Shown: positions 16,919-27,116, counted from the first letter of the stretch. The stretch is DNA of 64,000 nt from Pseudobdellovibrionaceae bacterium (GCA_947444305.1 CANEZP010000014.1:1-64000), one strand, 5' to 3'. Program-made: numbers and translations. Notes: a model not told the origin generated them from the letters alone.

Positions 16919-17586
16919 CACTTTCCATGCAAGGCCTGGCCAAATCTTTCAAACAGGGCGACACGCAACTAAAAATTCTGGAAGACCTTGAATTGAATTT
17001 GCAAGACGGTGAGATCGTGGCCGTCATCGGTGAAAGCGGCAGCGGCAAGTCGACGTTGCTTTCTCTTCTCGCGGGCTTCGAAACACCCGACAAAGGTTCC
17101 ATGTCTTGGAACGGCGACGTCACCCGCGAATGGGATGAAAAACGCTGGTCGGAATTTCGTAAACGTTCACTCGGTTTCGTGTTCCAAAATTATCATTTAA
17201 TCCCTTATCTCACGGCCGTCGAAAACGTCGGCTTACCTTTGCGGCTCACGGGCGTCGCGGGTGAAGAAGCCAACGCCGCCGGCGAAAAATTACTACGGCA
17301 GCTCGGGCTAGCCCAACGGGCCGATCATTTGCCTAACCAGATGAGCGGCGGCGAAAGCCAGCGCGTCGCAATCGCGCGCGCGCTCGTGCATAAGCCAAGT
17401 TTGGTTTTAGCCGATGAGCCGACCGGCAGCCTCGACGCCCGTACCGGGCAAACTGTTTTAGATCTTTTGTTCACGCTGCTCACCGAGCTGAAACAAACGG
17501 CGTTGATCGTTACCCACTCGGCCGAGGTGGCGGCGCGCTGTCACCGCGTGCTCACGCTACGACAGGGCAAATTGTGGCCGTCTTAA
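16915..17586 (+). CDS. ybbA: ABC transporter ATP-binding subunit, YbbA/LolD type
   Basis: 223 residues with every ABC motif: Walker [10 protein letters not shown] (about 39-47), Q-loop FQNYHLIP, signature [15 protein letters not shown], Walker [13 protein letters not shown] and switch histidine in VTHSAE. This is the LolD/MacB-like subclass that works with FtsX-fold permeases. Its partner is the next gene, which begins 13 bases before this stop. Together with TesA it makes a YbbAP-like system, thought to move or present lipophilic substrates to TesA at the inner membrane; substrate is not established here. Confidence 0.92.
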   Translation: MTLSMQGLAKSFKQGDTQLKILEDLELNLQDGEIVAVIGESGSGKSTLLSLLAGFETPDKGSMSWNGDVTREWDEKRWSEFRKRSLGFVFQNYHLIPYLTAVENVGLPLRLTGVAGEEANAAGEKLLRQLGLAQRADHLPNQMSGGESQRVAIARALVHKPSLVLADEPTGSLDARTGQTVLDLLFTLLTELKQTALIVTHSAEVAARCHRVLTLRQGKLWPS

Positions 17587-20108
17587 AATTAATCGCCACC
17601 TCCGTACGGCGGCAAAAGCCTCTCTATATACTTTGGATTTTTAGTCTCGCGGCGGCGGTGAGCGGGCTGCTCGTCGTCGATGTCTTTCGTCACAGTCTGA
17701 CGGGAACGCTCACGTCGCAGGGCCGTAAAATCTTAACGGCCGACGCTTCACTTTCGGCGAGACGGATGCTGAGCGATGACGAAGTCGATGCATTAAAAAA
17801 GCAAATGCCGGGAGCCGAGACCGCGCGCCTGACCGAAATGTTCGCGATGGTCAGCGCGCAGAACGAGAGCCGGCTTACGTTGATGCGTTTTATCTCGGAC
17901 GAATATCCGCTCGCGGGTGATCTGACTTTGCAAGGTGAGGCCGCGCCCGTGCACGGCCGTGATCTTGGCGAGAAACCCACGGCCTGGGCCGCGGGCGATT
18001 TGTTTTCGCTGCTGGATTTAAAACCCGGCGCTTCGGTCAAGATCGGCAACCAAGAATTCAAACTCGAACGCGCGCTCGACAAAGATTCATCGCAAACTTT
18101 CCGTATGGGCAACATGGCCCCGCGGATCTACGTGCATCGCAAATACATGACCGCGACGGGCCTCGTGCAGTACGGCTCCACCCTAACCGACAACTTTTTT
18201 GCGGCGACCGCACGCCCGCCCGAAACATTGAAAGCAGATCTAGAGAAAAGCTTCAAAGATCCGGGACTGCAGATCACCGTGCCGGCCGACCTCGAGCAAG
18301 GATCGCTACGCTTACTCAGCCGCCTGCTCGATTACTTGGGCCTAACGGGTCTCGTCACTTTGTCGCTGGGCTGGATCGGCGTGTACTACCTCGGCCGGCG
18401 TTGGCTCGCGCTCGAGGCAAAAAGTTCGGGCGTACTGAAATGCTTGGGGCTTTCGTCGAAAGAACTCCAGAATCTTTTGCTGCTTAAACTCGCGGCGATC
18501 TTATCGTGCGGCGTGCTCCTGGGCGGCGCGATCGCTTGGCTGCTCGCACATGGTTTGCTGCCGTTCGTGCGTGATTCCCTACCGGCCGGCTTTCAACTTA
18601 TTTGGTCTTGGAAAAACACGGCGCTGCTTTTGATCGTCGGTCCCATGGCCGGGTTGATTTTGTTGCGCTCGGCGATTCACGATCTGGCGTTCGAAAAACC
18701 ACTCGACCTATTTCAGGAGCGCACGCAAAGCGCGAAGGTCAATATCCTAGGCGTGGCCGTCTTGCTCGCGTCGGTTGCCGCTTTGTTCATGCTTTTGACG
18801 TTCATGCAGGCGCGCAGTTGGCTCGTCACCGGCACGTTCATCGGCGCGCTCAGCGCCAGCGTCGTCGTCGTCGCGGCGATTGCGTTCGGTTTCATACGCG
18901 TGATCGCGAAAGTGCGCCGACCCGGCTGGGGTTGGCAGGCCCATCTGTTCAGCGCGCAATGGGTACGGCGCGCGGGCACGAGTCTTTTACTCATCACCGT
19001 CTCGGCGCTCGCGGGCTTGCTCTCGCAATTACTTCCTCACCTAGAAAAAACATTGGTCGGCGAGCTGAATTCACCCGCCGGCGTCGAGCGTCCCGCGCTG
19101 TTCATGGTCGATATCCAAGACGAGCAGCTCGCGCCGCTAAAAGATTTTTTAAGTGAAAAAGGTTTAGAGGTCGCGAAGGACGCCCCGTTCGTGAGGGCGA
19201 GGATCATCTCGGTCAATGATCAGGAATTCGAACGCGGTCAAGCCGCCGGCGCGATGAGCACACGTGAAGAAGAAAACGACGCGCGCTTTCGCAACCGCGG
19301 CGTGAATCTTTCGTACCGCAAAGAACTTTCCGACTCGGAGAGTATCGTCGAGGGGAAAGAGTGGAAAGACCTGACCGTCGACCCGCCCGAGATCGCCGTC
19401 GAAGCGGCCTACGCCAAACGTTTGAACTTAAAAATGAACGATTCGCTTTTGTTCGACGTGCAGGGCATCGAGATCCGCGCGAAGATCGCCGCCATTCGTA
19501 AAATCAATTGGGAAAGTTTTAATCCGAACTTCTTCATCCAGTTTCCCGACGGCGTGCTCAACGACGCGCCGAAAACTTGGATCATGGCGGTTAAGAAACA
19601 TCCGTCGTTCACGCCGCCGCAAATGCAAACGTTGATCACCAAAAAATTCCCGAACGTCACGTCGATCAACGTTAGCGAAGCGCTCGACAGCGCTACCCAA
19701 TTGATCGGACAATTGAGTTCGGGGATGAAGATGGCGAGCCGACTATCGCTCGGTCTGGGCATCTTTGTATTCCTGATGATTCTTTTGTTCCAATTGATCT
19801 CCGCCCGGCGCGATTGGCGCCAGTTGTTGGTGCTCGGATTGACCGCGCGCCAGGTGTGGCTGCTGCAGGTTTTGAATTACGGTTTGCTTTGCTTGTTCGG
19901 CACTTTGATCGGCGCGGTTCTCTCGACGGCGGTGGCGTGGGGGCTATTCAAATTTGCCTTCAGCACGCCGGTCACCTTCGACTTCAAAGGCATGGCGCAA
20001 GTTTGGTTGATCACCTGGGTTGCCGCGATCGGCGGACTCGCGTGGCTAGGTTGGCGCGAAACCCGCTCGGTGCGGGGCGGCCTTTCTAGCGAAAGCTTCC
20101 GGGATTAA
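17574..20108 (+). CDS. ybbP: ABC transporter permease, YbbP type
   Basis: 844-residue inner-membrane protein. One helix near the N-terminus (residues 18-36), a large periplasmic part, a block of helices around residues 255-460, a second periplasmic domain, and three to four helices at the C-terminus (about 720-835): the doubled FtsX arrangement of YbbP. The start is a GTG at 17574 inside the ATPase gene, so translation is coupled. The C-terminal helix bundle (LGIFVFLMILLFQLI, AVLSTAVAWGLF) is typical of the FtsX domain. Works with the ATPase encoded just upstream. Confidence 0.88.
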   Translation: MAVLKLIATSVRRQKPLYILWIFSLAAAVSGLLVVDVFRHSLTGTLTSQGRKILTADASLSARRMLSDDEVDALKKQMPGAETARLTEMFAMVSAQNESRLTLMRFISDEYPLAGDLTLQGEAAPVHGRDLGEKPTAWAAGDLFSLLDLKPGASVKIGNQEFKLERALDKDSSQTFRMGNMAPRIYVHRKYMTATGLVQYGSTLTDNFFAATARPPETLKADLEKSFKDPGLQITVPADLEQGSLRLLSRLLDYLGLTGLVTLSLGWIGVYYLGRRWLALEAKSSGVLKCLGLSSKELQNLLLLKLAAILSCGVLLGGAIAWLLAHGLLPFVRDSLPAGFQLIWSWKNTALLLIVGPMAGLILLRSAIHDLAFEKPLDLFQERTQSAKVNILGVAVLLASVAALFMLLTFMQARSWLVTGTFIGALSASVVVVAAIAFGFIRVIAKVRRPGWGWQAHLFSAQWVRRAGTSLLLITVSALAGLLSQLLPHLEKTLVGELNSPAGVERPALFMVDIQDEQLAPLKDFLSEKGLEVAKDAPFVRARIISVNDQEFERGQAAGAMSTREEENDARFRNRGVNLSYRKELSDSESIVEGKEWKDLTVDPPEIAVEAAYAKRLNLKMNDSLLFDVQGIEIRAKIAAIRKINWESFNPNFFIQFPDGVLNDAPKTWIMAVKKHPSFTPPQMQTLITKKFPNVTSINVSEALDSATQLIGQLSSGMKMASRLSLGLGIFVFLMILLFQLISARRDWRQLLVLGLTARQVWLLQVLNYGLLCLFGTLIGAVLSTAVAWGLFKFAFSTPVTFDFKGMAQVWLITWVAAIGGLAWLGWRETRSVRGGLSSESFRD

Positions 20109-20114
20109 GCGACC

Positions 20115-20711
20115 ATGAGCCTCGCGAAGATTCACGAGAATCTGAGAGCCTGCCGCCGCTGTCCGAACGTTTGCGGTCGCGCCGTACACGGGCCGGCGCT
20201 CGAGACGAAAGTAATGATCGTTGGGCAAGCACCCGGCATTCACGAAGGCGATCGAGGCAGGCCCTTCGCGCACACCGCGGGCAAAACTCTATTTAAATGG
20301 TTCGAACAAGCCACCGGCGCCGACGAGGCGACCATTAGAGAAATGATTTATTTCTCAGCGGTCGCGCGCTGTTTTCCGGGTAAAGCCGCGGGCGGTAAAG
20401 GGGATCGTGTCCCAAGCAAAACTGAAATAGATAATTGCCGCGAACATCTGAGCGACGAAGTGACCGCGCTCAAACCCGAGTTGATTCTTGCGGTCGGCAA
20501 GCTGGCCATAGAAGAAGCTTTAGGAAAGAAATGCTCGCTCAACGAGGTCGTGGGCAAGAAATTCTCGGCCGTTTTCCACGGCCACCGGGTAAGCGTGATT
20601 CCCCTTCCCCACCCGAGCGGCGTTTCACGCTGGCCGCACACCGAGCCCGGCAAAACAAAATTGCGCCGGGCCTTAAAACTACTCGGTCGCGAACTCAGCG
20701 CACATTTTTAG
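20115..20711 (+). CDS. Iron-sulphur uracil-DNA glycosylase family protein
   Basis: 198 residues. Removes uracil (or other deaminated bases) from DNA, first step of base-excision repair. Motif A is GQAPGIHEGDRGRPF, with HTAGKTLFKWF following; motif B is HPSGVSRW. Cys13, Cys16, Cys86 and Cys108 have the spacing of the 4Fe-4S ligands of family 4 UDGs. The HxxGK variation after motif A and the charge-rich ERD region are not those of classic UdgA, so it may be a separate subfamily with its own base preference. It starts six bases after ybbP and ends overlapping the convergent CheB-CheR gene by four bases. Confidence 0.8.
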   Translation: MSLAKIHENLRACRRCPNVCGRAVHGPALETKVMIVGQAPGIHEGDRGRPFAHTAGKTLFKWFEQATGADEATIREMIYFSAVARCFPGKAAGGKGDRVPSKTEIDNCREHLSDEVTALKPELILAVGKLAIEEALGKKCSLNEVVGKKFSAVFHGHRVSVIPLPHPSGVSRWPHTEPGKTKLRRALKLLGRELSAHF

Positions 20712-23700
20712 GTCGTCGTAAGCGGCGTAATATTGTCAATGATCAACATGACCTCGGGGCGATGATACCGTTCGACTCGGCGGGCGTTAAGAAGAAGCAT
20801 TTGCCGGCCGATCTTTGGAAACTCTCGCTCGAATTGATAGTCGTCCAAGTGGATATTCTTGGCGTAAACCTCGGCCATCATGGCCTTGAGCATGGGAGTG
20901 CTCCACGCGGAATCTAGGATCTCGAAAAAGTTAATGTTTAATATTCCGCGTTCTTGAATTTGGAAAAGCGAAGCAAATGCGTGATTACAGGTGCGTACGC
21001 ACATCTGACCATCCAGAAAAATTACGGGCTGGGTGATCGTCTCCTCAAGCGAGCGTGTTTCCATTGAATCCGGTGAAGCAAGAGCGGTGGACCGCACGGG
21101 TCCGGCAATTTCAACGAAGATGAGAACGGCGCCATCCACCGTATTGTTAGCAGTCCGGTACGGACGTACGCGGAGCGAGTACCAGTGGCCGCGTCGGTCT
21201 TGAACCTCACGCTCCATCGTTTGCACCGAGCGAATCGTCTCCGCAATGAGATTCTCAAGATCGGGGATATTCACATTGGGGTTAATATCACTAATTCGCC
21301 GGCCGACGTCGGCGCTGATGACGTTTAGCACTCGCTCAACCATTGGATTGAAACGACGGATACGTAAATCGCTACCCACGATAATGATCGGAATATTTAC
21401 GCTGACTAATAAATTGTTTAAGTCATTGTTTGTTTCAAGCAAAAGATTATTACGCTGACTAAGTTCATCGTTAACCGTGGTCAGCTCTTCATTCGTCGAC
21501 TGAAGCTCCTCCTTGGCCGTCTCCAATTCTTCGTTAGTCGATTGCAGTTCTTCGTTGCTCGAGAGGACTTCTTCATTAGCCGCTTGTAGCTCTTCGTTGC
21601 TTGTGTCTTGATCGCGGATAATAGATTGAAGGTACTCGCGTGTTGACACAAGTTCTTCCTTCAGTCTCTCCATTTCTAGCTCGCGGCTTTTTGCGTCTAC
21701 GGTGCGCGGCGGCCTCACGATCGCGGCAGGGCGAACGTTGGTTTTCAAACAGTCATCAAATAAGACAAGAAAGTACTTTGCGTGCTCGTGGAGCTTAAGA
21801 GGAATGATTTCAATCGCAAATTCCGGGCGCTCTCTCGATTTCCTGAGCGAAATATTCTCTTTGCGAGCGGGTTTCCCTGACTTCTCACATTTTTTAAAAA
21901 GAATTCGCAACTCGGTGTCGAGACCGGCCTTCGCCATCTTTAGGAGATTTAAGCTCGCTTCGCCGGAGGCGGGTTCAAGATAGTCGCCCGTGCTTCCACG
22001 AAATTGCACGATTTGCATCGAGGCGCTAACAACCACGCCAACCGGGACGAATCGTTCCATTAAAATGCGCGTCACCTCCCGCTCGAGATCCATGGCAGGA
22101 TCGGGCGATTTCGTATGAACTTTATTAGGAACGAACTTGATATCCACGGGCGCAACCTGCACGTCAATTCTTGAGCGCGATAACCCCGCTTTCCGCAAGA
22201 ATATTCGATTCTCTTTATCCACCGGATCGAAGCAGTCTGTATTGGCCGTCGTTTCGGAATTACCCAACAGCAGATAGCCGAACGAACGAAGCGCGTAACC
22301 AAACATCGAGAGGACTCTTTGTTGTTCGACGGTTTTCAAATAAATAAGGAGATTGCGACAGCTAATCAAATTCATGCGTGAAAACGGCGGATCTTGTGTG
22401 ATGTCGTGACGGGCAAAAATACACAGCTCCCTCAATGACGGTTTAACCCGATAGCCGGTCGGCACTTTGATAAAATATTTTCGTAGACGCTCGGGAGAGA
22501 CATCCATCATGATCGAATCGTTGTAAAAACCATCACGCGCTTTTTGGAGCGAGGGTTCACTCAAGTCCGACGCAAAAATCTGAATGGGACGATAGCTTCC
22601 CATCTCCTCCATGGCCTCAAGCAACACAATCGCCATGGAGTAAACTTCTTCACCCGTAGCGCAGCCAGGTATCCAAACTCGGACTGCTTGGTCCTCGTCG
22701 ATGCTTTTAAACAATTGTGGAAAAATTTGTTTCTTTAAAATCTCGAAAACGGCTCCGTCCCGGAAAAAGCTGGTGACGTTGATTAAAAAATCAGCGCCCA
22801 AGGCGTCAAGCTCTTCGGGATTATGCCTAAGCAATTGAACATAATCCGGAAGTCCTTCGGCCTGGTGTAAAAGAATCCGTCGACGCAAACGCCGTAGAAT
22901 AGTGCCTTCTTTGTACCTAGAGAAATCCGTGCGCGTATGTTTTTTAAGAAGTTGGAAGATTTTAACAAGATCGTTTGGCTCAGCAAAGTTTCTTGCGGCT
23001 TCACTCGCTAACGGGTGATTTGCGATGCGGATCAATTCGGCCGCTATATCGGGAATCGTCAAAATTGTGTCGGTACCGCCAGCCGCTATGGCGTTGCGGG
23101 GCATGCCGTCGACTTTTGCCGTCCGCGGATCTTGCACCAAGGTTAATCCGCCTTGAGCGCGGATAGCCCTCATGCCCTGAGCACCATCGCTGTCGGCGCC
23201 GGAAAGAATTACTCCGATCGCCAAATGATTCTGATCGTCGGCTAAACATCGCATAAAGAAATCCACCGGCATGTGGCGTGAGGGACTTTCCAATCGTGGA
23301 AGCAGCTTTATCACTCCGTTGATAAGACCCATGTTTGTATTCGGTGGAATGACGTAAACATGATTTGGTTTTGCGACCATGTCTGTTTCGGCTCTTTTCA
23401 CCGGCATCTTGCTTACTCTCGACAGAATGGCCGGCAAAAGGCTTTCGTGTTTAGGCGCTAGGTGTTGAATAAGAACAAACGACATGCCGGTGTCGATAGG
23501 AAGATAACTCAATAGTTCCGAGAAGCTCTCAACCCCACCCGCCGATGCACCGATGCCCACGACTGGGAAAGTCCCGCTGTACGTTCCGCGCATCGCATTT
23601 CGTTCTTTTTCGTGAAAGCTTGCTTGCACCGACCCGGTCGTGATCTGTTCAGGACTTTTGCCGGCAAACTCTTTGAAGGTCTTTTCAGCGGGACCGTCTA

Positions 23701-23746
23701 ACTGGATCTCAGCTTTTGCCCTCTGTTTCTTTTTCGTCTTCTTCAA
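20708..23746 (-). CDS. CheB-CheR-PAS fusion protein (chemotaxis-type methylesterase/methyltransferase)
   Basis: 1012 residues. After a basic 50-residue lead there is a CheB methylesterase domain (about 60-245) with Ser68 in GIGASAGG, His95 in IQHLAP and Asp in SGADSDGAQG. A CheR methyltransferase follows (about 255-520; SAM motif VWIPGCATGEEVYSM). Then a long coiled coil of repeated Asn-Glu-Glu-Leu-Gln units (about 690-755), a PAS domain (about 765-880) and a further sensory segment to the end. No receiver and no kinase domain is joined. The TTG at 23746 is preceded by GGGG; an ATG at residue 52 is an alternative. The adjacent hybrid kinase, 32 bases upstream, is its likely partner. Both probably sense signals in the cytosol. 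Confidence 0.92.
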   Translation of the reverse strand: MKKTKKKQRAKAEIQLDGPAEKTFKEFAGKSPEQITTGSVQASFHEKERNAMRGTYSGTFPVVGIGASAGGVESFSELLSYLPIDTGMSFVLIQHLAPKHESLLPAILSRVSKMPVKRAETDMVAKPNHVYVIPPNTNMGLINGVIKLLPRLESPSRHMPVDFFMRCLADDQNHLAIGVILSGADSDGAQGMRAIRAQGGLTLVQDPRTAKVDGMPRNAIAAGGTDTILTIPDIAAELIRIANHPLASEAARNFAEPNDLVKIFQLLKKHTRTDFSRYKEGTILRRLRRRILLHQAEGLPDYVQLLRHNPEELDALGADFLINVTSFFRDGAVFEILKKQIFPQLFKSIDEDQAVRVWIPGCATGEEVYSMAIVLLEAMEEMGSYRPIQIFASDLSEPSLQKARDGFYNDSIMMDVSPERLRKYFIKVPTGYRVKPSLRELCIFARHDITQDPPFSRMNLISCRNLLIYLKTVEQQRVLSMFGYALRSFGYLLLGNSETTANTDCFDPVDKENRIFLRKAGLSRSRIDVQVAPVDIKFVPNKVHTKSPDPAMDLEREVTRILMERFVPVGVVVSASMQIVQFRGSTGDYLEPASGEASLNLLKMAKAGLDTELRILFKKCEKSGKPARKENISLRKSRERPEFAIEIIPLKLHEHAKYFLVLFDDCLKTNVRPAAIVRPPRTVDAKSRELEMERLKEELVSTREYLQSIIRDQDTSNEELQAANEEVLSSNEELQSTNEELETAKEELQSTNEELTTVNDELSQRNNLLLETNNDLNNLLVSVNIPIIIVGSDLRIRRFNPMVERVLNVISADVGRRISDINPNVNIPDLENLIAETIRSVQTMEREVQDRRGHWYSLRVRPYRTANNTVDGAVLIFVEIAGPVRSTALASPDSMETRSLEETITQPVIFLDGQMCVRTCNHAFASLFQIQERGILNINFFEILDSAWSTPMLKAMMAEVYAKNIHLDDYQFEREFPKIGRQMLLLNARRVERYHRPEVMLIIDNITPLTTT

Positions 23747-23778
23747 TTTTACCCCGGTCCCTTTTACTTGCGAATGCG

Positions 23779-26028
23779 TTAGGCGCGCGCCTGGCTCATC
23801 ATATTACCTATCAGCTGAAAAAGTTTGTGCGCGTCGATTGGTTTTGACAAATAATCGGAGCAACCCGCTTCCAAACATTTATCGCGGTCGTGCCTCATCG
23901 CGTTTGCGGTGAGCGCGACGATCGGCCCTTGAAAACCGGCGCTCCGCAATTCTCGGGTGGCCTCGTAGCCGTCGAGTGTCGGCATCTGCATATCCATTAG
24001 CACGATGTCGTATTTTTTGTGCAGCGCTTTGTTAACCGCCTGCCTCCCATCATCAGCTAGCTCGGTGTTGATTCCTTTTTTATCCAACATATGCATGATG
24101 AGCTCTTGATTGTCGGGCGAATCGTCGGCCAAAAGAACCTTGATGCCTTCCAACGAGTAAGTTTGATTTTTTGATTCAAGTTGCGAGGGTATTTGGCCTG
24201 CTGACCTTGAACAACCCTTAAACGGAATCGAAATACAGAAGCTTGAACCTTGGCCAACCACGCTGCGCTCGAGCTCAAGCTCGCCGCCCAAAGCGCGCGC
24301 TAAACGCCGTGACAAAGCCAAACCAAGGCCTGTGCCCCCGTATCTTCGGGTGGTAGACGCATCGGCCTGCGTAAAGGGATTGAATAAACGCGTGGCCGCC
24401 TCGGCGCTGATTCCAGGGCCTGTGTCGTTTATCCTAAACAATAGATATGCCGCCCCTTCATTTGACTGGGTGAAGGTAACTTGAACAGTCACTTCTCCCT
24501 GTGCGGTAAATTTGATCGCATTGCCTAGTACATTAAGAAAAATCTGGCGCAGCCGAATTTGATCACTCATTACATATTCGGGTACTGGCCCTTCGAATTG
24601 TATGTTCAGCTTCAAACTTTTCGCATCGGCATTAACTTTGAGTAAAGTTACGACCTCTTCAACCAATTCATAGACGGCGACGCTCGCCTTTTCTACCTCG
24701 AGAAAGCCGGCCTCAACCTTTGATAGATCTAAAATATCATCGATCAGTAATGCCAGCCCCCGTGCATTTCTATTCACGATACCCAGAAAACGATCGACCT
24801 CGTCTTTCCTTAAAGTAGATTCACGCATCGCTTCGGTAAAACCGATGATCGCCCCGAGCGGCGTGCGGATCTCGTGACTCATATTTGCGAGGAAGTAACT
24901 TTTCTCGCGGTTCGCGTCTTCGGCAGCAAGTTTAGCACTCTGTAATTCAATCTCCGTATTCTTCTGTTCGGTAATATCGCTGACCAAACCCGAGACACGA
25001 ACCGTGCGTCCCTTCTGATCGATGTACACTCGACCGCGCATGCAGATCCAATGAACGCTTTGATCCGGCCAGATGATTCGGGTCTCGCAGTTGTAATCGT
25101 GACCGCGTGACAAAGCATGCCGGAAGGTAAGCTCAAAAACTGGACGGTTATCAGGGTGCACGTGCTCGACGAAATCTTGATAGCCCCAGCATTTCTTCGG
25201 TTCGGCGTAACCGAAGACTTGATCGAACTTTGGTGAACGGCGGGTGCTGTCGGTGTTCGAATCGTAATCCCACTTGCCCATGCTCGCCGCTTGTAATGCG
25301 AACTTAAGACTTTCTTCCGAATCTTTGCGTTCACTAACGTTCTCGATAACTGCGACGAAATATTTTGGTCGGCCGGCAAGAGAACGCACGAGCGATAAAG
25401 CAAGGCGTACCCACAGACTATCGCCGTCGGACCGTATAACCTGCCGTTCTAATATGAATTGCTTAGTCGACCCGCTTATAAGCGCAGCAAATTTTTCCTC
25501 ATCATCTTCGCAAGCACCGGGACCGCGCAAAAGATCACGTAGGCTTTTGCCGGCGTAGTCTTCATGAAGATCGAGGATTTCCTTAGCCCGCGCATTTAAG
25601 CTGAGCCACCGGCCATCTAATCCGACTTGAGCGATGCCCGCCTCAGAACCTTCAAGAACGTCGCGCCACCGTTCTTCACTGGACGTTAGCTGGATCTCAA
25701 TATTTTTCTGAGCTGTGATCTCGAGCACGAGAACAGCCAAACCGCCGGCATGCGGGCGCACGCGATATTGGAACCAAGTTTGCGTGGATGGATTGAAATC
25801 ATCCACCGAGACGACGATTTGAGACTGGCGGCATTTATGGAAAGCTTGAAGCGCAGGCGTACAAAAGTTTGCGGGATGAACGTCCTGATAACTTTTTCCG
25901 AGGATGGCGCGTGTCCATCCAAACTGAGTGAGGTAAGCGTCGCTCGCGTCGACAAATCTGAAATCAGAGTCGAGCAAAAAATATGGCTCAGGTAAGGTCT
26001 TTATGGAAACTTCAGGTGGACTCAACAT
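23779..26028 (-). CDS. Hybrid histidine kinase with three PAS domains and a receiver
   Basis: 749 residues, no membrane segment, so a cytosolic sensor. PAS domains at about 10-110, 118-235 and 245-360 (the third with PAC-like DYNCETRIIWPD); HisKA with His385 in MSHEIRTPLG; HATPase with N-box LNVLGNAIKFT, NDTGPGIS and GGTGLGLALSRR; then a receiver domain (about 625-745) with phospho-acceptor Asp679 in VLMDMQMP and conserved Lys in YLSKP. Probably one operon with the CheB-CheR fusion 32 bases downstream. The output is not encoded here; it may pass phosphate to another protein. Confidence 0.93.
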   Translation of the reverse strand: MLSPPEVSIKTLPEPYFLLDSDFRFVDASDAYLTQFGWTRAILGKSYQDVHPANFCTPALQAFHKCRQSQIVVSVDDFNPSTQTWFQYRVRPHAGGLAVLVLEITAQKNIEIQLTSSEERWRDVLEGSEAGIAQVGLDGRWLSLNARAKEILDLHEDYAGKSLRDLLRGPGACEDDEEKFAALISGSTKQFILERQVIRSDGDSLWVRLALSLVRSLAGRPKYFVAVIENVSERKDSEESLKFALQAASMGKWDYDSNTDSTRRSPKFDQVFGYAEPKKCWGYQDFVEHVHPDNRPVFELTFRHALSRGHDYNCETRIIWPDQSVHWICMRGRVYIDQKGRTVRVSGLVSDITEQKNTEIELQSAKLAAEDANREKSYFLANMSHEIRTPLGAIIGFTEAMRESTLRKDEVDRFLGIVNRNARGLALLIDDILDLSKVEAGFLEVEKASVAVYELVEEVVTLLKVNADAKSLKLNIQFEGPVPEYVMSDQIRLRQIFLNVLGNAIKFTAQGEVTVQVTFTQSNEGAAYLLFRINDTGPGISAEAATRLFNPFTQADASTTRRYGGTGLGLALSRRLARALGGELELERSVVGQGSSFCISIPFKGCSRSAGQIPSQLESKNQTYSLEGIKVLLADDSPDNQELIMHMLDKKGINTELADDGRQAVNKALHKKYDIVLMDMQMPTLDGYEATRELRSAGFQGPIVALTANAMRHDRDKCLEAGCSDYLSKPIDAHKLFQLIGNMMSQARA

Positions 26029-26330
26029 AGAGTAGAATTGTTTGATCGTGATCTAGAAGTCAAACGCGCATAACATTTTTCACCGTTCGATGTTTTTCGC
26101 GCCCGATGGCACAGCGTTCGCTAAGGGCGCTTTTTTAGGAGAAATGGCTTTTTTCTGCACCAAGAATGGACGTTCTTTTCGGTATTGCCCGTGTCGCCTC
26201 CCCCCCTCGGGATTGTTCGACCTCCGTTTTGAATATAATCTTCAATCGTCAACATTACAGACAATGAACCCATAATGAGAGAAGGCAGGCTCGCAGACCA
26301 AAAGGATCCGGCTTTGCAATTCTCGTTTAA
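26029..26330. other. Divergent intergenic region (302 bases)
   Basis: Region between the hybrid kinase and a divergent secreted protein. It must carry promoters in both directions. One TATAAT at 26234-26239 fits a -10 box for the rightward gene, though the best -35 candidate (TTGTTC at 26214) is too close. No gene, repeat or strong hairpin is seen. Confidence 0.4.
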
Positions 26331-27110
26331 ATGAAAAATTTAATTGGATTGAGCCACCTTCGTCAAAGCACGCTTATTTTCACGATATTCGTTATGACGC
26401 TGGCTTCATCAATATCGTCGGCGGCCGGCGGCCCGGCCGCGAGATTCAAAACTTTAGCGCGCGTGATCCCGGCCATGCTTTTGCGTCCCGGCCCCGATGG
26501 AAGGCCTCAATACTCGAGATTTGGGGCGCTCGATCTGCAGCAATTTATAAGAGAAATTTCGCCGATTAAAGTCGCGATTCAAAACGAGGAAGAGATCGCC
26601 CGGCGCAACGGCGACGGGCGAAAAACCGCGCGCTGGGAGCATACCCCGGCGGGTCCGGTCATCACCTACGATCCCTATTCGATGAAACGTTTCGATGTGG
26701 CCGCCATTGAACCGCTATTAGCGCTTCACGATTTTCTCGGCATGCTGGGGCACAACGACCATGATTACGTAGCTTCACTCGGCATGTTTTTTCTCGCTCG
26801 GCCATCCACCACAAAACTTCTGTTACCTGAAGAGCGCGCTCAAGTTGAAGCCATCATCAGCCGTCAGTTATATAAGAGAACGGCGGGCGGTGGCGTGATC
26901 GGCGTCGGCGGCGGCGGGCAATTCGCGACGCTTCTCTACCGTTCGTTGTTGATGGCGAAATGTTCACTGCTGATGGAAAAGGCGCGCACGCCCCGCGACC
27001 GCGCTGAGATTATGAAAGCGTTGATTCAACTTTGGATGGAACCCGATGAGGTTACTTACGAAGGCGGCGCGAATCCGCGCATCGACTTCAGCTTACCGCC
27101 GGGAAGATGA
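26331..27110 (+). CDS. Secreted hypothetical protein
   Basis: 259 residues with a signal peptide (about 1-32, ending SISSAAG). The mature part has a conserved-looking middle (LHDFLGMLGHNDHDYVASLG) and a glycine cluster GGGVIGVGGGG followed by a helix with two cysteines. No enzyme motif is recognised. It is the only gene of its transcript, with an inverted repeat right after its stop. Similar secreted proteins are, to my knowledge, found in Bdellovibrio-group genomes, but the role is unknown. Confidence 0.65.
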   Translation: MKNLIGLSHLRQSTLIFTIFVMTLASSISSAAGGPAARFKTLARVIPAMLLRPGPDGRPQYSRFGALDLQQFIREISPIKVAIQNEEEIARRNGDGRKTARWEHTPAGPVITYDPYSMKRFDVAAIEPLLALHDFLGMLGHNDHDYVASLGMFFLARPSTTKLLLPEERAQVEAIISRQLYKRTAGGGVIGVGGGGQFATLLYRSLLMAKCSLLMEKARTPRDRAEIMKALIQLWMEPDEVTYEGGANPRIDFSLPPGR

Positions 27111-27116
27111 GAGATT

